The notes below the pieces were generated by a model. The model saw nothing but the letters and a program-made list of their open reading frames with translations, had not been told where the DNA came from and made no database searches. Shown here in pieces: positions 10,231 through 20,287 of a stretch of DNA of 64,000 bases; within the stretch, counting starts at the first letter, position 1, and every line of letters starts with the position of its first letter. The position numbers and the translations under genes are program-made. The stretch comes from Rhynchopus sp. YZ270_cl-10 (taxonomy: Eukaryota > Euglenozoa > Diplonemea > Diplonemida > Diplonemidae): positions 186,001 to 250,000 of the forward strand of contig OZ037917.1 of the NCBI GenBank assembly GCA_964035575.1, given 5' to 3'.

Positions 10231-10232
10231 CT
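10231..10232 (-). promoter_or_regulatory. Likely splice (trans-splice) acceptor for the two-pass membrane protein gene
   Basis: The minus strand reads a C/T tract of about 18 nt followed by CAG, with no AG between this site and the ATG at 10153. Confidence 0.5.
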
Positions 10233-10570
10233 GAAGGGGGGAGGAGGGGGTGTTATGAGTGATAAAATAAGAAGGAAATTTGACATTATTGGCCGACGAC
10301 CCCAAAATAGCACAAAATAGCACCCCTTTCAGCCACACCAAAATTATTGGGTCTGAAGGGAAGGGTGATTCGCCACTTCTTGCGCACTTTTTGCACCGTC
10401 ATTCAGCCAAACCAATTATTGTACATAAATGCGGGGGAAAATGGCAAGAAGGGGAAGGGAGGAAGGAAGAGGAAGGGGGATATTATTTTGAGTGAAAATC
10501 GAGAGGGAGGAGGCGCTATTTTTATCAGAAACACAAAACAAAAAAAATGGAATCTAGATTGGTGTAAAAG

Positions 10571-10623
10571 AAAGGTTTTTTTGTAAGACGAATATCAGCC
10601 TCTTGTTTGCTTTGTCGTCTTAA
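10571..10623 (-). repeat. R1-like hairpin repeat
   Basis: Plus strand has TTGTAAGACGA and, 24 bases on, TCGTCTTAA, giving perfect TAAGACGA/TCGTCTTA arms around a CAGCCTC core typical of R1. Sequence similarity to other copies is lower, but the arms have changed together. Confidence 0.55.
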
Positions 10624-11032
10624 GGGTTGGTGTCCATGTGGGCACAAAGGAATTAGATTCATATACTTTCAGTCAGAATTGAAAGTATTTGAGAGGGTCA
10701 ACACAAGCACCATTTCCTTTTTTTGGTTTTAGATTTTTATTCCCCACACAAAGGAAGAAAGAAAGAGGGAAGGGGAGAAGGTGGGTGTACAGAGGTACAC
10801 CTCCCTATTAGGCTTGGCAGCAATATTTGGAAAGTTGAATAAAAAAAAAATCTAGAATAAAGAAGAAATCGTAGATGAACATGTTTCTCGTGCACAACAC
10901 ATCCACTTAAAATGGGGAGGTGGGAGGGGGGCATTACATGGGGGGAAAAATACACAAAATCAAAAGGAGCAACGGGAAAGAGATGTTTCACCTTCGATTT
11001 TTTTTCTATTTTTTTGTTGCAAAAAAAAAGAG

Positions 11033-11106
11033 AGAAGTTGAAAAGTGCAAAAACGCCTCGCCGTTCATTTGGTGGACGCAGGGCGCTGGTTCTCCGCGGG
11101 TTATCG
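11033..11106 (-). repeat. R3 dispersed repeat
   Basis: Plus strand GAAGTTGAAAAGTGCAAAAA, then CGCCTCGCCGTTCATTTGG, GGACGCAGGGCGCTGGTTCT and CCGCGGGTT. Best matched by 28464-28557 and 35216-35330. Confidence 0.75.
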
Positions 11107-11327
11107 AAAAAGCAAAAATAAAAATAAAACAAAATTGTTTTTTGGTCACATCAATAACAGATCTTCCCCCCATCCCTTCTGTGTAACACCCTCATGCTCC
11201 GTCTACAACAATACGTCACCTGTGTAGAATTTTGTATTTCGTTTTATGATTGGCCGTATCGGGCCTTCTCGTACGCCTTGTGAACACATTCATTCCTCTT
11301 TGTTAGCGAAGAAAAAAAAAATAAGAA

Positions 11328-11371
11328 AAGTTTCTCAGATGATCCTACGCGTCTCGTGCTTGGTCACCTTG
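11328..11371 (-). repeat. R1 hairpin repeat overlapping a coding 3' end
   Basis: Plus strand AAGTTTCTCAGATGATCCTA then CGCGTCTCGTGCTTGGTCACCTTG. It overlaps the last 12 codons, including the stop, of the gene at 11335-12000. Confidence 0.75.
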
Positions 11372-12000
11372 AAATAATACATACCGGTCACAGGGTTCAC
11401 CTTTGCCGCATTTGGTCTGCACGCAAAGCGTGCAGACTTATTGTAGGCATGCTGCAGGGCTTCTTCCTCTTGGCTTTCCTCAGACCTTTCGAAGGCAGTG
11501 CGGACGACTGCACGCATGGTGCTGCCTTCCGCCTTGATAGGGAAGCCTTCCTGCAGCACCCGGTTGTGGAAGGAGTTGTCCTTATTGACGTTCTGCGTCT
11601 CACACCTTCCGTGGCCGTGGCTGGTGATGTCTGCTGTGTTTGTGTGCAGGGTGCCTAAGAAGTGCCGCTTCTTCTGCAACGGTGTAGCGTCAATGTCGCA
11701 CAGCCCTGTTGGCGAAGAAGGAGCAGACCCTTGCTGTACCGGTCTGTGTCTCCCTTGTACCCGGTCGCACGGTGCGCGCTCTTCACCTTTGTGATGGCCC
11801 TCCCAAGCAGGTGCAACCCGCTTTGTACACCGTACCATCTTCGCATCAGCCGTGCCCACCATCATCCCGCTGTTCACAATAGACACGGCAGGCTCCTGCG
11901 AGGGTGTAGGCGCACCACGTCTGCGCCCCTGCTGGCTGATGTCGTGCACCAGAGTGCTCCCATTGGTGTCACGCAGATCAGATCTCTGCCGGACTGGCAT
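11335..12000 (-). CDS. Hypothetical basic protein, C-terminus inside a repeat
   Basis: 221 residues, no family recognised. The protein is Arg/Lys/His-rich, with a polar first half and a C-terminal segment (about residues 135-215) that looks better ordered (HNRVLQEGF, MRAVVRTAFERSEE, GMYYFKVTK). The last residues KVTKHETRRII and the stop are read from an R1 repeat, the only R1 copy that meets a reading frame. The start at 12000 follows a C/T tract ending TCTTAAG 3 nt before the ATG (AG at 12004-12005). GC-rich codon use agrees with neighbouring genes. An alternative is that the real 3' end is altered by the repeat insertion. Confidence 0.6.
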   Translation of the reverse strand: MPVRQRSDLRDTNGSTLVHDISQQGRRRGAPTPSQEPAVSIVNSGMMVGTADAKMVRCTKRVAPAWEGHHKGEERAPCDRVQGRHRPVQQGSAPSSPTGLCDIDATPLQKKRHFLGTLHTNTADITSHGHGRCETQNVNKDNSFHNRVLQEGFPIKAEGSTMRAVVRTAFERSEESQEEEALQHAYNKSARFACRPNAAKVNPVTGMYYFKVTKHETRRII

Positions 12001-12003
12001 TTG

Positions 12004-12005
12004 CT
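12004..12005 (-). promoter_or_regulatory. Likely splice (trans-splice) acceptor
   Basis: Minus strand CCCCTCTCTTCTCTTAAG ends 3 nt before the ATG at 12000. Confidence 0.45.
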
Positions 12006-13289
12006 TAAGAGAAGAGAGGGGTTCTGCGAGTGTGTGTGATAGGGGGAGGGAGGGGTAACAATATCCGGGACCTCTGCAGTGCAGTTCAATTCCTCAAGGG
12101 TTACCCCGCTCAACGTACAAAAAGATGAGCCTGTTAAAATAGCTTTCAACTGCTACAAAGATCGGAACTTTGAGGAAGAGTTTGAATGCATAGAAAAGAA
12201 TGCATGGAAAGGACGAGAAGGGTTGTCTGGACACTGCGACGAGCGACAACTTCCCAAAAGCAAGAGTTGATACATGTGTTGCATTACTATTTCTGTATAA
12301 TTGCAATTAAAAAGCAAACAAAATATGCTGAGGCGCATGAACTCAACGAGTCATGAGCGACTCTCGGAACTCATCGAGAAGAACCACTTTAAGGAGTTTG
12401 ATGAACCCATTCCTTTGCAAAAACTTATAACGTTTTGTTTGGAAGTTCAATTCGTAGGAATTTTCGATGAAATGCGCAGTTTTCGACCTCAAAATGTGAG
12501 GTGAAGATAAAATAGATCCAGACAACAGAGAGGACAATTCAATGGCCGCGCTACCCTCACAGAACCTCAGACCTGAGCTTGCGTTGCTTGGAAGAAAGAC
12601 GTTCTCTTTCTTGGAGAGTTGGGCACTGAACTGAAAGAAGGACTTCATCTTCCATCAGCACCACTACGGGGACTGTGCACATGGAAGGTAACCCCGTTTC
12701 GGGTGTTCTGGTTCGGTTGATGGCATTTGTGGACTCATAATATTGTCAGATATTTACACCAGAGACGTCAATGTGGAATGTTGTGCACAATCGGTCGGAA
12801 GATGGCGACGACCGCCGAGGGTACTGCAAAAGACATCTGGAGAAGTATCTTTTGTTGTCTGGAAAGCATTGCAAGAGAGCTGGGCTCTTTGGAGAGCAGA
12901 GCGGGGGACGCCGCGAGACACGCTGGAGAATGAAAAGTCTGTGGCGAAGAAGCGTGTCTAGTGGAGCGAAATAGGGGAAATGGAGGGGGAATGTGCTGTT
13001 TTGTTTGGGTTTTTGTGGTTTCTATCAAAACGTTTCATAGTGTGTTGAGGATTGTTTTTTTTTATTATATATATTGCAACAAAGTCTAGTTTTTGCCAAC
13101 TTCTCTGCTTAGGGTGCTATGCCCTACATTTTGTAACTTTCTTTGTTTCATATATTTCGTGGTTGCAAATACTACGGGGGGTGAAGGGGTAACCTCGGCA
13201 AAAAAAGAAACACGAACCCAAAAGAACCAGAGAAAAAAAAAAATAATGGGCGAAAAACGGGTAGTGGGTAAAAAAAGAAAGTGTACTCG

Positions 13290-13371
13290 AAATACAGCCC
13301 GCTCGTGAACAGTGTATCTTTGGTATGACCGGCGTATCATGCTACGTTCCATTTCGTGGTTTACATCTGAA
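13290..13371 (-). repeat. R5 dispersed repeat, shortened
   Basis: Plus strand CGAAATACAGCCCGCTCGTG, AACAGTGTATCTTTGGTATG and a 3' part CCATTTCGTGGTTTACATCT shared with 50433-50550. Confidence 0.65.
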
Positions 13372-13713
13372 GAAAAAGTCGAAAGATTTGAATGTGATTC
13401 ACATTGTGTGCACATCTTAAAAAGACAGAGAATAGGTATTGATTGCACACCTTCTACTGCACCACGTAACACCAAGTAACACGAAAAGAAGGGGGTTTTT
13501 TATTTTGTTTTGTTTTGTTTTGTCTTTTTTTGCGTAAAGGTGGATCTGATCTTGTCTGAGTAAGAGGTGAACAAGAAGAGGGGGGCGAGTGGTAAAAAGG
13601 TGTTAGTGCACAGATGTCTCATCAGATGCGTACACCGCAATGAATATGCGTTTTTTTTTTTTCCTCAATTTTTTCACCAAGTTGTTCCTGCATCGGATTT
13701 AATTAAAGAAACT

Positions 13714-13801
13714 GTAGTTATTGATGCAGGCACCTCCGACTGACGTACGTACGATGCCAGCCATCCAGATGAAAGCACAAAGTACCCTGCGGCCTACAAC
13801 A
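13714..13801 (-). repeat. R2 dispersed repeat
   Basis: Plus strand TAGTTATTGATGCAGGCACC, TCCGACTGACGTACGTACGA, TGCCAGCCATCCAGATGAAA, GCAC and CCCTGCGGCC. Nearly the same as 53960-54050. Confidence 0.8.
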
Positions 13802-14190
13802 GAAAAAAACAAACTCCCGGCAGAAATTCTGAGTCCCTATGCAATTCTCCCCACCCCCGGCACTATGTCGATTACTGGAACAAAAACAAACAAACAAACT
13901 GGCATCAAGGAAGGTAAAAAAAATTCAACACACAATCGCCTTTTAAAGCCACGTAGCTACCGGACGACACAAATAAACATTTTTTGAAGATGACGTCTCC
14001 AACAAAGAGCATAGCTTGACTCACTCTCAGAGAATGCATTCCTTTTACCACAACAAAATCCATTACTGCACAAATAATTCTGAGGGCGGGGAGTGTGGTT
14101 TCATTTGTCCCCCTCGAGTACCCATTTTTTCTCTAAAATTATAAAAGTGGTCTTCGGACCTCTCATAACCAAAATAATAGAAATAAATGG

Positions 14191-14263
14191 ACGTTATTGA
14201 TGCAGGCACACCTCCGGCTGACGACGTCAGCCCCAGATGAAGGCACAAAAAAAGTACCCCGTC
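14191..14263 (-). repeat. R2 dispersed repeat
   Basis: Plus strand ACGTTATTGATGCAGGCACA, CCTCCGGCTGACGACGTCAG, CCCCAGATGAAGGCAC and GTACCCCG, a diverged R2 copy with the same end motifs. Confidence 0.7.
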
Positions 14264-14345
14264 AAAAAAAAAAAAAATTTAGAAAAGCGGGTGTGGGTAC
14301 AAAAGTTGAAATATGAAATATGATTCGCGTACATCAGAAAAAGAA

Positions 14346-14396
14346 AAGTTGAAAGTACAAACGCCTCACCGTTAATCGGCGGAACGCAGGACACTA
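14346..14396 (-). repeat. R3 dispersed repeat, 5' part
   Basis: Plus strand AAAGTTGAAAGTACAAACGC then CTCACCGTTAATCGGCGGAA and CGCAGGACAC. Confidence 0.7.
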
Positions 14397-14643
14397 AAAA
14401 AAAAAGAAGGGTTTTTGTGAACGTGGACCTCAATCTCGCTATTCTTCTCTCAAAAACGGAAGCGTAAAATGCCTGAATAACTCCTTTTTTCTCCCTGCGG
14501 TATCGACATCTCACTTGTTAGGCCAAATTAAACAGGTTCTATACAGAGAAAAAAAAATCAACCACCCCACAAAACACACATTCCTCTCTTCCTTTCTTCT
14601 CGCATTTTAACCCTTTTTCGTCACCGAACCCTTTTATTTTTCC

Positions 14644-14684
14644 CTTTTTTGAAAACTTGGTTGTATTAGTGTAGCCACCCTAGA
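14644..14684 (-). repeat. R6 short repeat
   Basis: A TTTTTTGAAAACTTGG stretch followed by TAGTGTAGCCACCCTAGAG, matched in the same orientation at 41636-41682. It lies about 220 bp beyond the stop of the large repeat protein. Confidence 0.5.
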
Positions 14685-14897
14685 GTGTGCTCCACTATAT
14701 CCCTTTTTTTTTTTTTTGCGGTTCCTTGCCATGCCTGGTTCTAAACCGGGGGATGTCCCGATCCAGAAATCCCAGAAATCCCCGCGGGTATCCACCACCC
14801 CTGGTCCTTGGTCCTTCTGACTTTCCTGAAAAATGTGGGATTTTTTTTTTGCCCTCTCAAATATTTTGCATACCACAGAAAAAATACTCTGTTCAGC

Positions 14898-17800
14898 CTA
14901 ACCCTTTACCGATCCGTCCACTACTGCCTGCACCACCCCTGCGATGTAGTGGGTGTGGTCCAGCGAACCGTATGCGGAGTTCTGGCTGTCACGTAGGTTC
15001 GGCGCCGCTACTGCCGCCACTGCTGGTGCAACCACGGTGCTACCACTGCCACGTCTGTCTGTGGCCGGTTGCGGCGGAGGCTGCTGCTGCTGCTGCTGCT
15101 GCTGCCCCACACCTACGGCACCTTCCGCCCCACCCCCCACCACAGCCACCTTCGCCGGCTCTGCTCCAAGAAAGTCATCAAAATCGTCTAACGCAGTACC
15201 GCTGCCAGAAGCGGACATTACTGCCCTGTCCCCTCCTCCTCCACCTCCCACCACCGTCACAGCCTTGAATGCTTTGGAAGGAGAGCACACTGCTGACTTC
15301 GATGCGTTTGGTGTTGAACCTGGTGTGCGAGGAGCAGGAATGTTGACAGTGGTGGCAGTGGGGAGTGAGGAGAGCGTTGGGTCGATTGGTGTAAGAGAGG
15401 CGGGCGGGCGGGTGGAGGAGGAGCTCCCGGTAGGGGCGGCGATGTGTGCGGAGATGCTGTCGATTGAGGTACGGTGCTGCAGCGCTTCTGCGCCACGGCT
15501 GAGAGAAACCAATGCACACTGCGAGTTTTCCACCCGATCCGCAGGCGACCCCGCACCCCCGGTCCGACCCTCCCCCTGCAGCGAAACGCCACTCTCGGAA
15601 AACAAATTGCTGCTGCTGTTCTGCAGATTATCCCCCGAGAAGTTTCGTGCAAAGAACCCCTCATCGATCCCCCGCGACCCTTGCGAGACCCCCATCGGCG
15701 TTGTACCAAACAGAGGAAGCGATGAATCCAACTCACCCCCTTCCCCCTCTGTAAACGCTGGCATCGACGGCGCATTCGCCCCACCAAAACTACTTCCCTG
15801 CACAGGAAGATTTGCGGAGGGCGCTGCAAAATCCGCGAAATCATTATCATCAAGAAGACCCTGCTGTGGACTCGCCGACGGCGCTTCCGAACCTCCAGTC
15901 TCCACCACTAAAGGCGACGCTGCGTTAACACAATACCGCCCTAGCTCTGCGATTTCACCTACCTTAAACACCGGCTGCTCCACTGGAGACAAAAGCGGGT
16001 CCTGGCATGGTGCTGGGAGAGGCGATGCGGCAATTCCTTGGTGTTCACTGAAATTCTCTGAAAAAACCGATTCTGGAGCCTGCGCGCTGATGGAACCGAC
16101 GGTGGGGGCACCACCACCCCCTCCTCCACCACCACCACCACGCCCTTTCTGCTCCGGCGACACGAACTCCGTAAACTCGTCCTCCACAGGAAACACTGGA
16201 GACGCCGACACCTCTGACCTCTCCGCCGTCACTGGAGACGTCGCTGCCACACAGTACCTCCCATAGTCTTCTACTTCCCCTGTTCTGAAGGCAGGCTGGT
16301 CTATTTGTGGTTTTGAAAGGACCTCAGCTGTGGTATTGGTCGGAGACGCAGAGGATTGGCTTAGTGTTTGCAGGGCATCTCCTCGAGAGGAGGCGGGGCC
16401 TGCAATGAGGGGCGATGCGACGCCAGATGGCGCGGTAGTTGCGGCAACCAATTCACCAAATTCATCGTCATCGTCGTCATCATCATTTTCCCCTGCAGTG
16501 CCGAAGGAGGGGGCGTTCTGAAATGGTGAAGCATTTCCCATGGAAGGCGCTTCAGAGTCTGCAATCTCCACAGTGACCGGGGAGGTCGCTGGAACGCAGT
16601 ACCTACCAAAATTCGCGACTTCTCCTACACTGAAGGCAGGCTGTTCGATGGAGCTGTCCTGAACCCCTTCATTCATCTCTATAGGGGACGATGCGGAGAT
16701 CGCCGAAGGGGTGTCAGAGTTGAAGGTAACAGATTTTGCAAAAAACGGAGTCGCAGCTCCGGGGTCGGCAATGACAGAGCCTCCGACGTCGGAAGGGAGG
16801 GGAGGGGAGGTGGAGGGGGGTGCTGTGAACTCCCCAAAGTCGTCGTTTGCGTCGGGAGATGCGAAGTCGTTGTCGGCATTGTCGTCATCTTCATCGTCAA
16901 CGGATGGAGAGCCGCCCGACTCTGCTGCAGCAGTTGAAGCTGCCTTTACACAGTAGTGCCCTACATTCGCAATCTCGCCGACCAAAAAGGTAGGCTGACC
17001 CACCGCAGGAGACGGCATTTCATTGACATCATGCTTGGTTGCCGTTGGCGGCGAGGTAAAGTCATCAAACGTGACACTCCCCACAGCGGGCAACGCAGAG
17101 TCGGGTTCCGTATCGTCTCGGTCCTCTTCCAGCACTCTGGTACTCTGTCCTAGGGAGCGTGCCTCGGAGTCAGGGATTTCGGTTGCAACGGTGGAGGCGG
17201 CGTGGACACAAAAGTGGCCGACATTTTCAATCTCTCCCACCAAGAAGGAGGGCTGTTCGACGGACGTTGCTGGGAGGGGTGAATGTGTGGAGCAGGCGGA
17301 GGGTGCGGCGAAGTCCGCAAAGTCGTCTTCATCAAACCCTGCAACACTGCCTGAAACCGGGAGATGCGAGGCGGCACCGTCTGCAATCGATTCGCAGGTC
17401 ACATGAGGGAGTGGTGGTGAATCTGATGCGGAGTTTCCACAGTCCAACGCTTGGCTCTGCCCTAACGACTGCGACTCTGCGTCACCAGACTCTGCCCCAA
17501 CAGTTGAAGCTGCCTTTACACAGAAATGCCCTACATTTGCAATATCGCCTACCAAAAAGGATGGCTGCTCTGCACCAGACGTTGACTCTACCGCAGGAGA
17601 TGTGACACCTTCCGCGAAGTCCACAAAGTCATCGTCACCCAACGCATCCACTACACTGTGACTGCCTCGCGACGCGGTTGCATTCGAAATCGCCTTCAAT
17701 GATTGTGCTGGATGTTCCGAAGGTTCTTCTGTCCCCTTCACGCTCTGCCCTAACGACTGCGACTCTCCGTCGCCAGACTCTGCTGCAGCAGTTGAAGCTG

Positions 17801-20285
17801 CCTTTACACAGAAGTGTCCAACATTCGCAATGTCGCCGACCAAAAAGGACGGCTGGTTCGCAGTGGTAGAGACAACCCCAGGGGAGGTGACGTCCGGTGC
17901 GGTGGGGGCAGAGAAGGCCTCAAAGTCGTCGTCGTCCATCTGCCCCACAACGCTGTTGCTTGCAGGAATGTTCGACGCCACGTCAGTGAACTGTGGGGTA
18001 GGTGACGCATCGTCTGTACGTACACTAGGTTCGATAGAGGGCCGTGCCGACCCACCAGACTCGGAAGGTGCGTCGGATGCTGCCTTCACACAGAAGTGTC
18101 CGACATTTTCGATTTCGCCAACCAAAAAGGCGGGTTGTTCCTCAGTGGGTGATGCAACGTCGTCTGTGGGGTCTGCTGGAGTAGGGGATGGTCCAGAGAA
18201 GTCAGCAAAGTCGTCGTCGCCCAACTCATCCGCAACGGTGCTCGGTGCAGCTGGGATGTTCGATGCTGCTGTGAATTGGCTTGTCAGTTGCGGGAGTGGG
18301 TCAGCTGTTGAGGATTCTTTCAGGCTTGGTTTTGTTGATGCTGAGTCGCCGGACTCGGAAGGTGCGTCGGATGCTGCCTTCACACAGAAGTGTCCAACGT
18401 TTTCGATTTCGCCAACCAAAAAGGCGGGTTGTTCCTCAGTGGGTGACGCAACATCATCTGTGGTGTCTGCTGGTGTGGGTGATGGTCCAGAGAAGTCAGC
18501 AAAGTCGTCGTCACCCAACTCATCCGCAACGGTGCTCGGTGCAGCTGGGACGTTCGATGCTGCTGTGAATTGGCTTGTCAGTTGCGGGAGTGGGTCAGCT
18601 GTTGAGGATTCTTTCAGGCTTGGCTTCGTTGATGCTGAGTCACCAGACTCGGAAGGTGCGTCAGATGCTGCCTTCACACAGAAATGTCCGACGTTTTCAA
18701 TTTCGCCAACTAAAAAGGCGGGTTGTTCCTCAGTGGGTGATGCAATACGGTCCTGTGCAGTGGACACGTCTGCTGGAGTAGGGGATGGTCCAGAGAAGTC
18801 AGCAAAGTCATCGTCATCCAAGTCATCCATAACAGTGCTGGGTACGGCGGGGATGTTCGACGTCGCACCTTCGACAGGTGTGTCTTGATTTGCTGCTCTC
18901 GGCGAGTTGTCGTCGAGTGTGTCCTTCAAGCTTGGTGCCGCAGACCCACCAGACTCGGAAGGTGCGTCAGATGCTGCCTTCACACAGAAGTGTCCGACGT
19001 TTTCGATTTCGCCAACTAAAAAGGCGGGTTGTTCCTCAGTGGGTGATGCAACGTCGTCTGTGGTGTCTGCTGGTGTGGGTGATGGTCCAGAGAAGTCAGC
19101 AAAGTCGTCGTCACCCAACTCATCCGCAACAGTGCTCGGTGCAGCTGGGATGTTCGATGCTGCTGTGAATTGGCTTGTCAGTTGCGGGAGTGGGTCAGCT
19201 GTTGAGGATTCTTTCAGGCTTGGCTTCGTTGATGCTGAGTCACCAGACTCGGAAGGTGCGTCAGATGCTGCCTTCACACAGAAGTGTCCGACGTTTTCGA
19301 TTTCGCCAACTAAGAATGCAGGTTGTTCCTCAGTGGGCGATGCAATACGGTCCTGTGCAGTGGACACGTCTGCTGGAGTAGGGGATGGTCCAGAGAAGTC
19401 AGCAAAGTCATCGTCATCCAAGTCATCCATAACAGTGCTGGGTACGGCGGGGATGTTCGACGTCGCACCTTCGACAGGTGTGTCCTGATTTGCTGCTCTC
19501 GGCGAGTTGTCGTCGAGTGTGTCCTTCAAGCTTGGTGACGCAGACCCACCAGACTCGGAAGGTGCGTCAGATGCTGCCTTCACACAGAAGTGTCCGACGT
19601 TTTCGATTTCGCCAACTAAGAATGCAGGTTGTTCCTCAGTGGGCGATGCAATACGGTCCTGTGCAGTGGACACGTCTGCTGGAGTAGGGGATGGTCCAGA
19701 GAAGTCAGCAAAGTCATCGTCATCCAAGTCATCCATAACAGTGCTGGGTACGGCGGGGATGTTCGACGTCGCACCTTCGACAGGTGTGTCCTGATTTGCT
19801 GCTCTCGGCGAGTTGTCGTCGAGTGTGTCCTTCAAGCTTGGTGACGCAGACCCACCAGACTCGGAAGGTGCGTCAGATGCTGCCTTCACACAGAAGTGTC
19901 CGACGTTTTCAATTTCGCCAACCAAAAAGGCGGGTTGTTCCTCAGTGGGCGACGCAGCTCCACCCACCGGTGAGGTGATACGTTCTGATGATGGCGTGGG
20001 TTGGGCGAAGTCTGCGAAGTCATCGTCATCGAGGACTGTGCTGGCTACTGTGGGCACTGCGGTGATGACAGAGGCAGACTTGGCAGCACTTGCAGGGACG
20101 TCCGGGGTTGTGGGTGCGGCTGGGGTGGGACCTGTGAATGCAGCAAAGTCGGTGTCGAAGAGATCGTCCGCTGCAGCGGTGGCAGCAGCAGCAGCAGGGG
20201 TAGGGGTAGGGGTAGGAACCTCCGGTAGTGCATGTGCTTCCGTCTTCTTACTACTCAAAAAACTATCAAAATCATCATCATCCAT
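14898..20285 (-). CDS. Giant modular protein with 14 Cys/acidic-Phe repeats
   Basis: 1795 residues, single open frame. Fourteen tandem modules each begin with a conserved block of the type QPAFLVGEIENVGHFCVK followed by AAS, and most end in an acidic-aromatic motif such as DDDDFADF before a Ser/Thr/Pro linker. Modules 1-6 are nearly identical at protein and DNA level (two adjacent 306-bp units around 19170-19780 differ at few bases), so that end is young. Modules 7-14 are progressively diverged (VGDIANVGHFCVKAAS, TGEVEDYGRYCVAATS). The protein both begins (DDDDFDSF) and nearly ends (LDDFDDF) with the acidic-Phe motif. Such motifs in other eukaryotes bind adaptor ear domains in clathrin-type trafficking, so a scaffold role is possible but unproven. 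The C-terminal part has a poly-Gln run and low complexity. The ATG directly follows a T9 tract and AAAG. Confidence 0.85.
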   Translation of the reverse strand: MDDDDFDSFLSSKKTEAHALPEVPTPTPTPAAAAATAAADDLFDTDFAAFTGPTPAAPTTPDVPASAAKSASVITAVPTVASTVLDDDDFADFAQPTPSSERITSPVGGAASPTEEQPAFLVGEIENVGHFCVKAASDAPSESGGSASPSLKDTLDDNSPRAANQDTPVEGATSNIPAVPSTVMDDLDDDDFADFSGPSPTPADVSTAQDRIASPTEEQPAFLVGEIENVGHFCVKAASDAPSESGGSASPSLKDTLDDNSPRAANQDTPVEGATSNIPAVPSTVMDDLDDDDFADFSGPSPTPADVSTAQDRIASPTEEQPAFLVGEIENVGHFCVKAASDAPSESGDSASTKPSLKESSTADPLPQLTSQFTAASNIPAAPSTVADELGDDDFADFSGPSPTPADTTDDVASPTEEQPAFLVGEIENVGHFCVKAASDAPSESGGSAAPSLKDTLDDNSPRAANQDTPVEGATSNIPAVPSTVMDDLDDDDFADFSGPSPTPADVSTAQDRIASPTEEQPAFLVGEIENVGHFCVKAASDAPSESGDSASTKPSLKESSTADPLPQLTSQFTAASNVPAAPSTVADELGDDDFADFSGPSPTPADTTDDVASPTEEQPAFLVGEIENVGHFCVKAASDAPSESGDSASTKPSLKESSTADPLPQLTSQFTAASNIPAAPSTVADELGDDDFADFSGPSPTPADPTDDVASPTEEQPAFLVGEIENVGHFCVKAASDAPSESGGSARPSIEPSVRTDDASPTPQFTDVASNIPASNSVVGQMDDDDFEAFSAPTAPDVTSPGVVSTTANQPSFLVGDIANVGHFCVKAASTAAAESGDGESQSLGQSVKGTEEPSEHPAQSLKAISNATASRGSHSVVDALGDDDFVDFAEGVTSPAVESTSGAEQPSFLVGDIANVGHFCVKAASTVGAESGDAESQSLGQSQALDCGNSASDSPPLPHVTCESIADGAASHLPVSGSVAGFDEDDFADFAAPSACSTHSPLPATSVEQPSFLVGEIENVGHFCVHAASTVATEIPDSEARSLGQSTRVLEEDRDDTEPDSALPAVGSVTFDDFTSPPTATKHDVNEMPSPAVGQPTFLVGEIANVGHYCVKAASTAAAESGGSPSVDDEDDDNADNDFASPDANDDFGEFTAPPSTSPPLPSDVGGSVIADPGAATPFFAKSVTFNSDTPSAISASSPIEMNEGVQDSSIEQPAFSVGEVANFGRYCVPATSPVTVEIADSEAPSMGNASPFQNAPSFGTAGENDDDDDDDEFGELVAATTAPSGVASPLIAGPASSRGDALQTLSQSSASPTNTTAEVLSKPQIDQPAFRTGEVEDYGRYCVAATSPVTAERSEVSASPVFPVEDEFTEFVSPEQKGRGGGGGGGGGGAPTVGSISAQAPESVFSENFSEHQGIAASPLPAPCQDPLLSPVEQPVFKVGEIAELGRYCVNAASPLVVETGGSEAPSASPQQGLLDDNDFADFAAPSANLPVQGSSFGGANAPSMPAFTEGEGGELDSSLPLFGTTPMGVSQGSRGIDEGFFARNFSGDNLQNSSSNLFSESGVSLQGEGRTGGAGSPADRVENSQCALVSLSRGAEALQHRTSIDSISAHIAAPTGSSSSTRPPASLTPIDPTLSSLPTATTVNIPAPRTPGSTPNASKSAVCSPSKAFKAVTVVGGGGGGDRAVMSASGSGTALDDFDDFLGAEPAKVAVVGGGAEGAVGVGQQQQQQQQPPPQPATDRRGSGSTVVAPAVAAVAAPNLRDSQNSAYGSLDHTHYIAGVVQAVVDGSVKG
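18050..19960 (-). repeat. In-gene tandem repeat, young modules
   Basis: The young modules of the gene at 14898-20285 have a period of about 300 bp. The 306-bp units near 19170-19475 and 19476-19781 are almost identical, which indicates recent unequal exchange or slippage within the coding region. Confidence 0.85.
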
Positions 20286-20287
20286 CT
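20286..20287 (-). promoter_or_regulatory. Possible splice (trans-splice) acceptor touching the start codon
   Basis: Minus strand GGTTTTTTTTTAAAG runs straight into ATG. If used, the mature 5' UTR would be only the leader itself. Confidence 0.4.

Larger units (their letters stand above)
10154..11334. other. Intergenic spacer with R1 and R3 repeats
   Basis: No gene supported. Contains an R1-like hairpin (10571-10623) and an R3 copy (11033-11106). Confidence 0.5.
12001..14897. other. Long intergenic spacer
   Basis: No gene I can support. The 12.1-13.0 kb part has moderate GC and short frames on both strands (for example 12343-12648 minus) without recognisable products. Repeats R5 (13290-13371), R2 (13714-13801 and 14191-14263), R3 (14346-14396) and R6 (14644-14684) lie in the rest. 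Confidence 0.45.

Noticed and set aside
12727-12933. Plus-strand small ORF with helical pattern (MATTAEGTAKDIWRS)
   Set aside because: Opposite to the array, no acceptor, no homologue recognised; may be chance.
14730-14770. tRNA-like GGTTCTAAACC stretch
   Set aside because: No cloverleaf arms or A box around it. No tRNA gene could be supported anywhere in the window.
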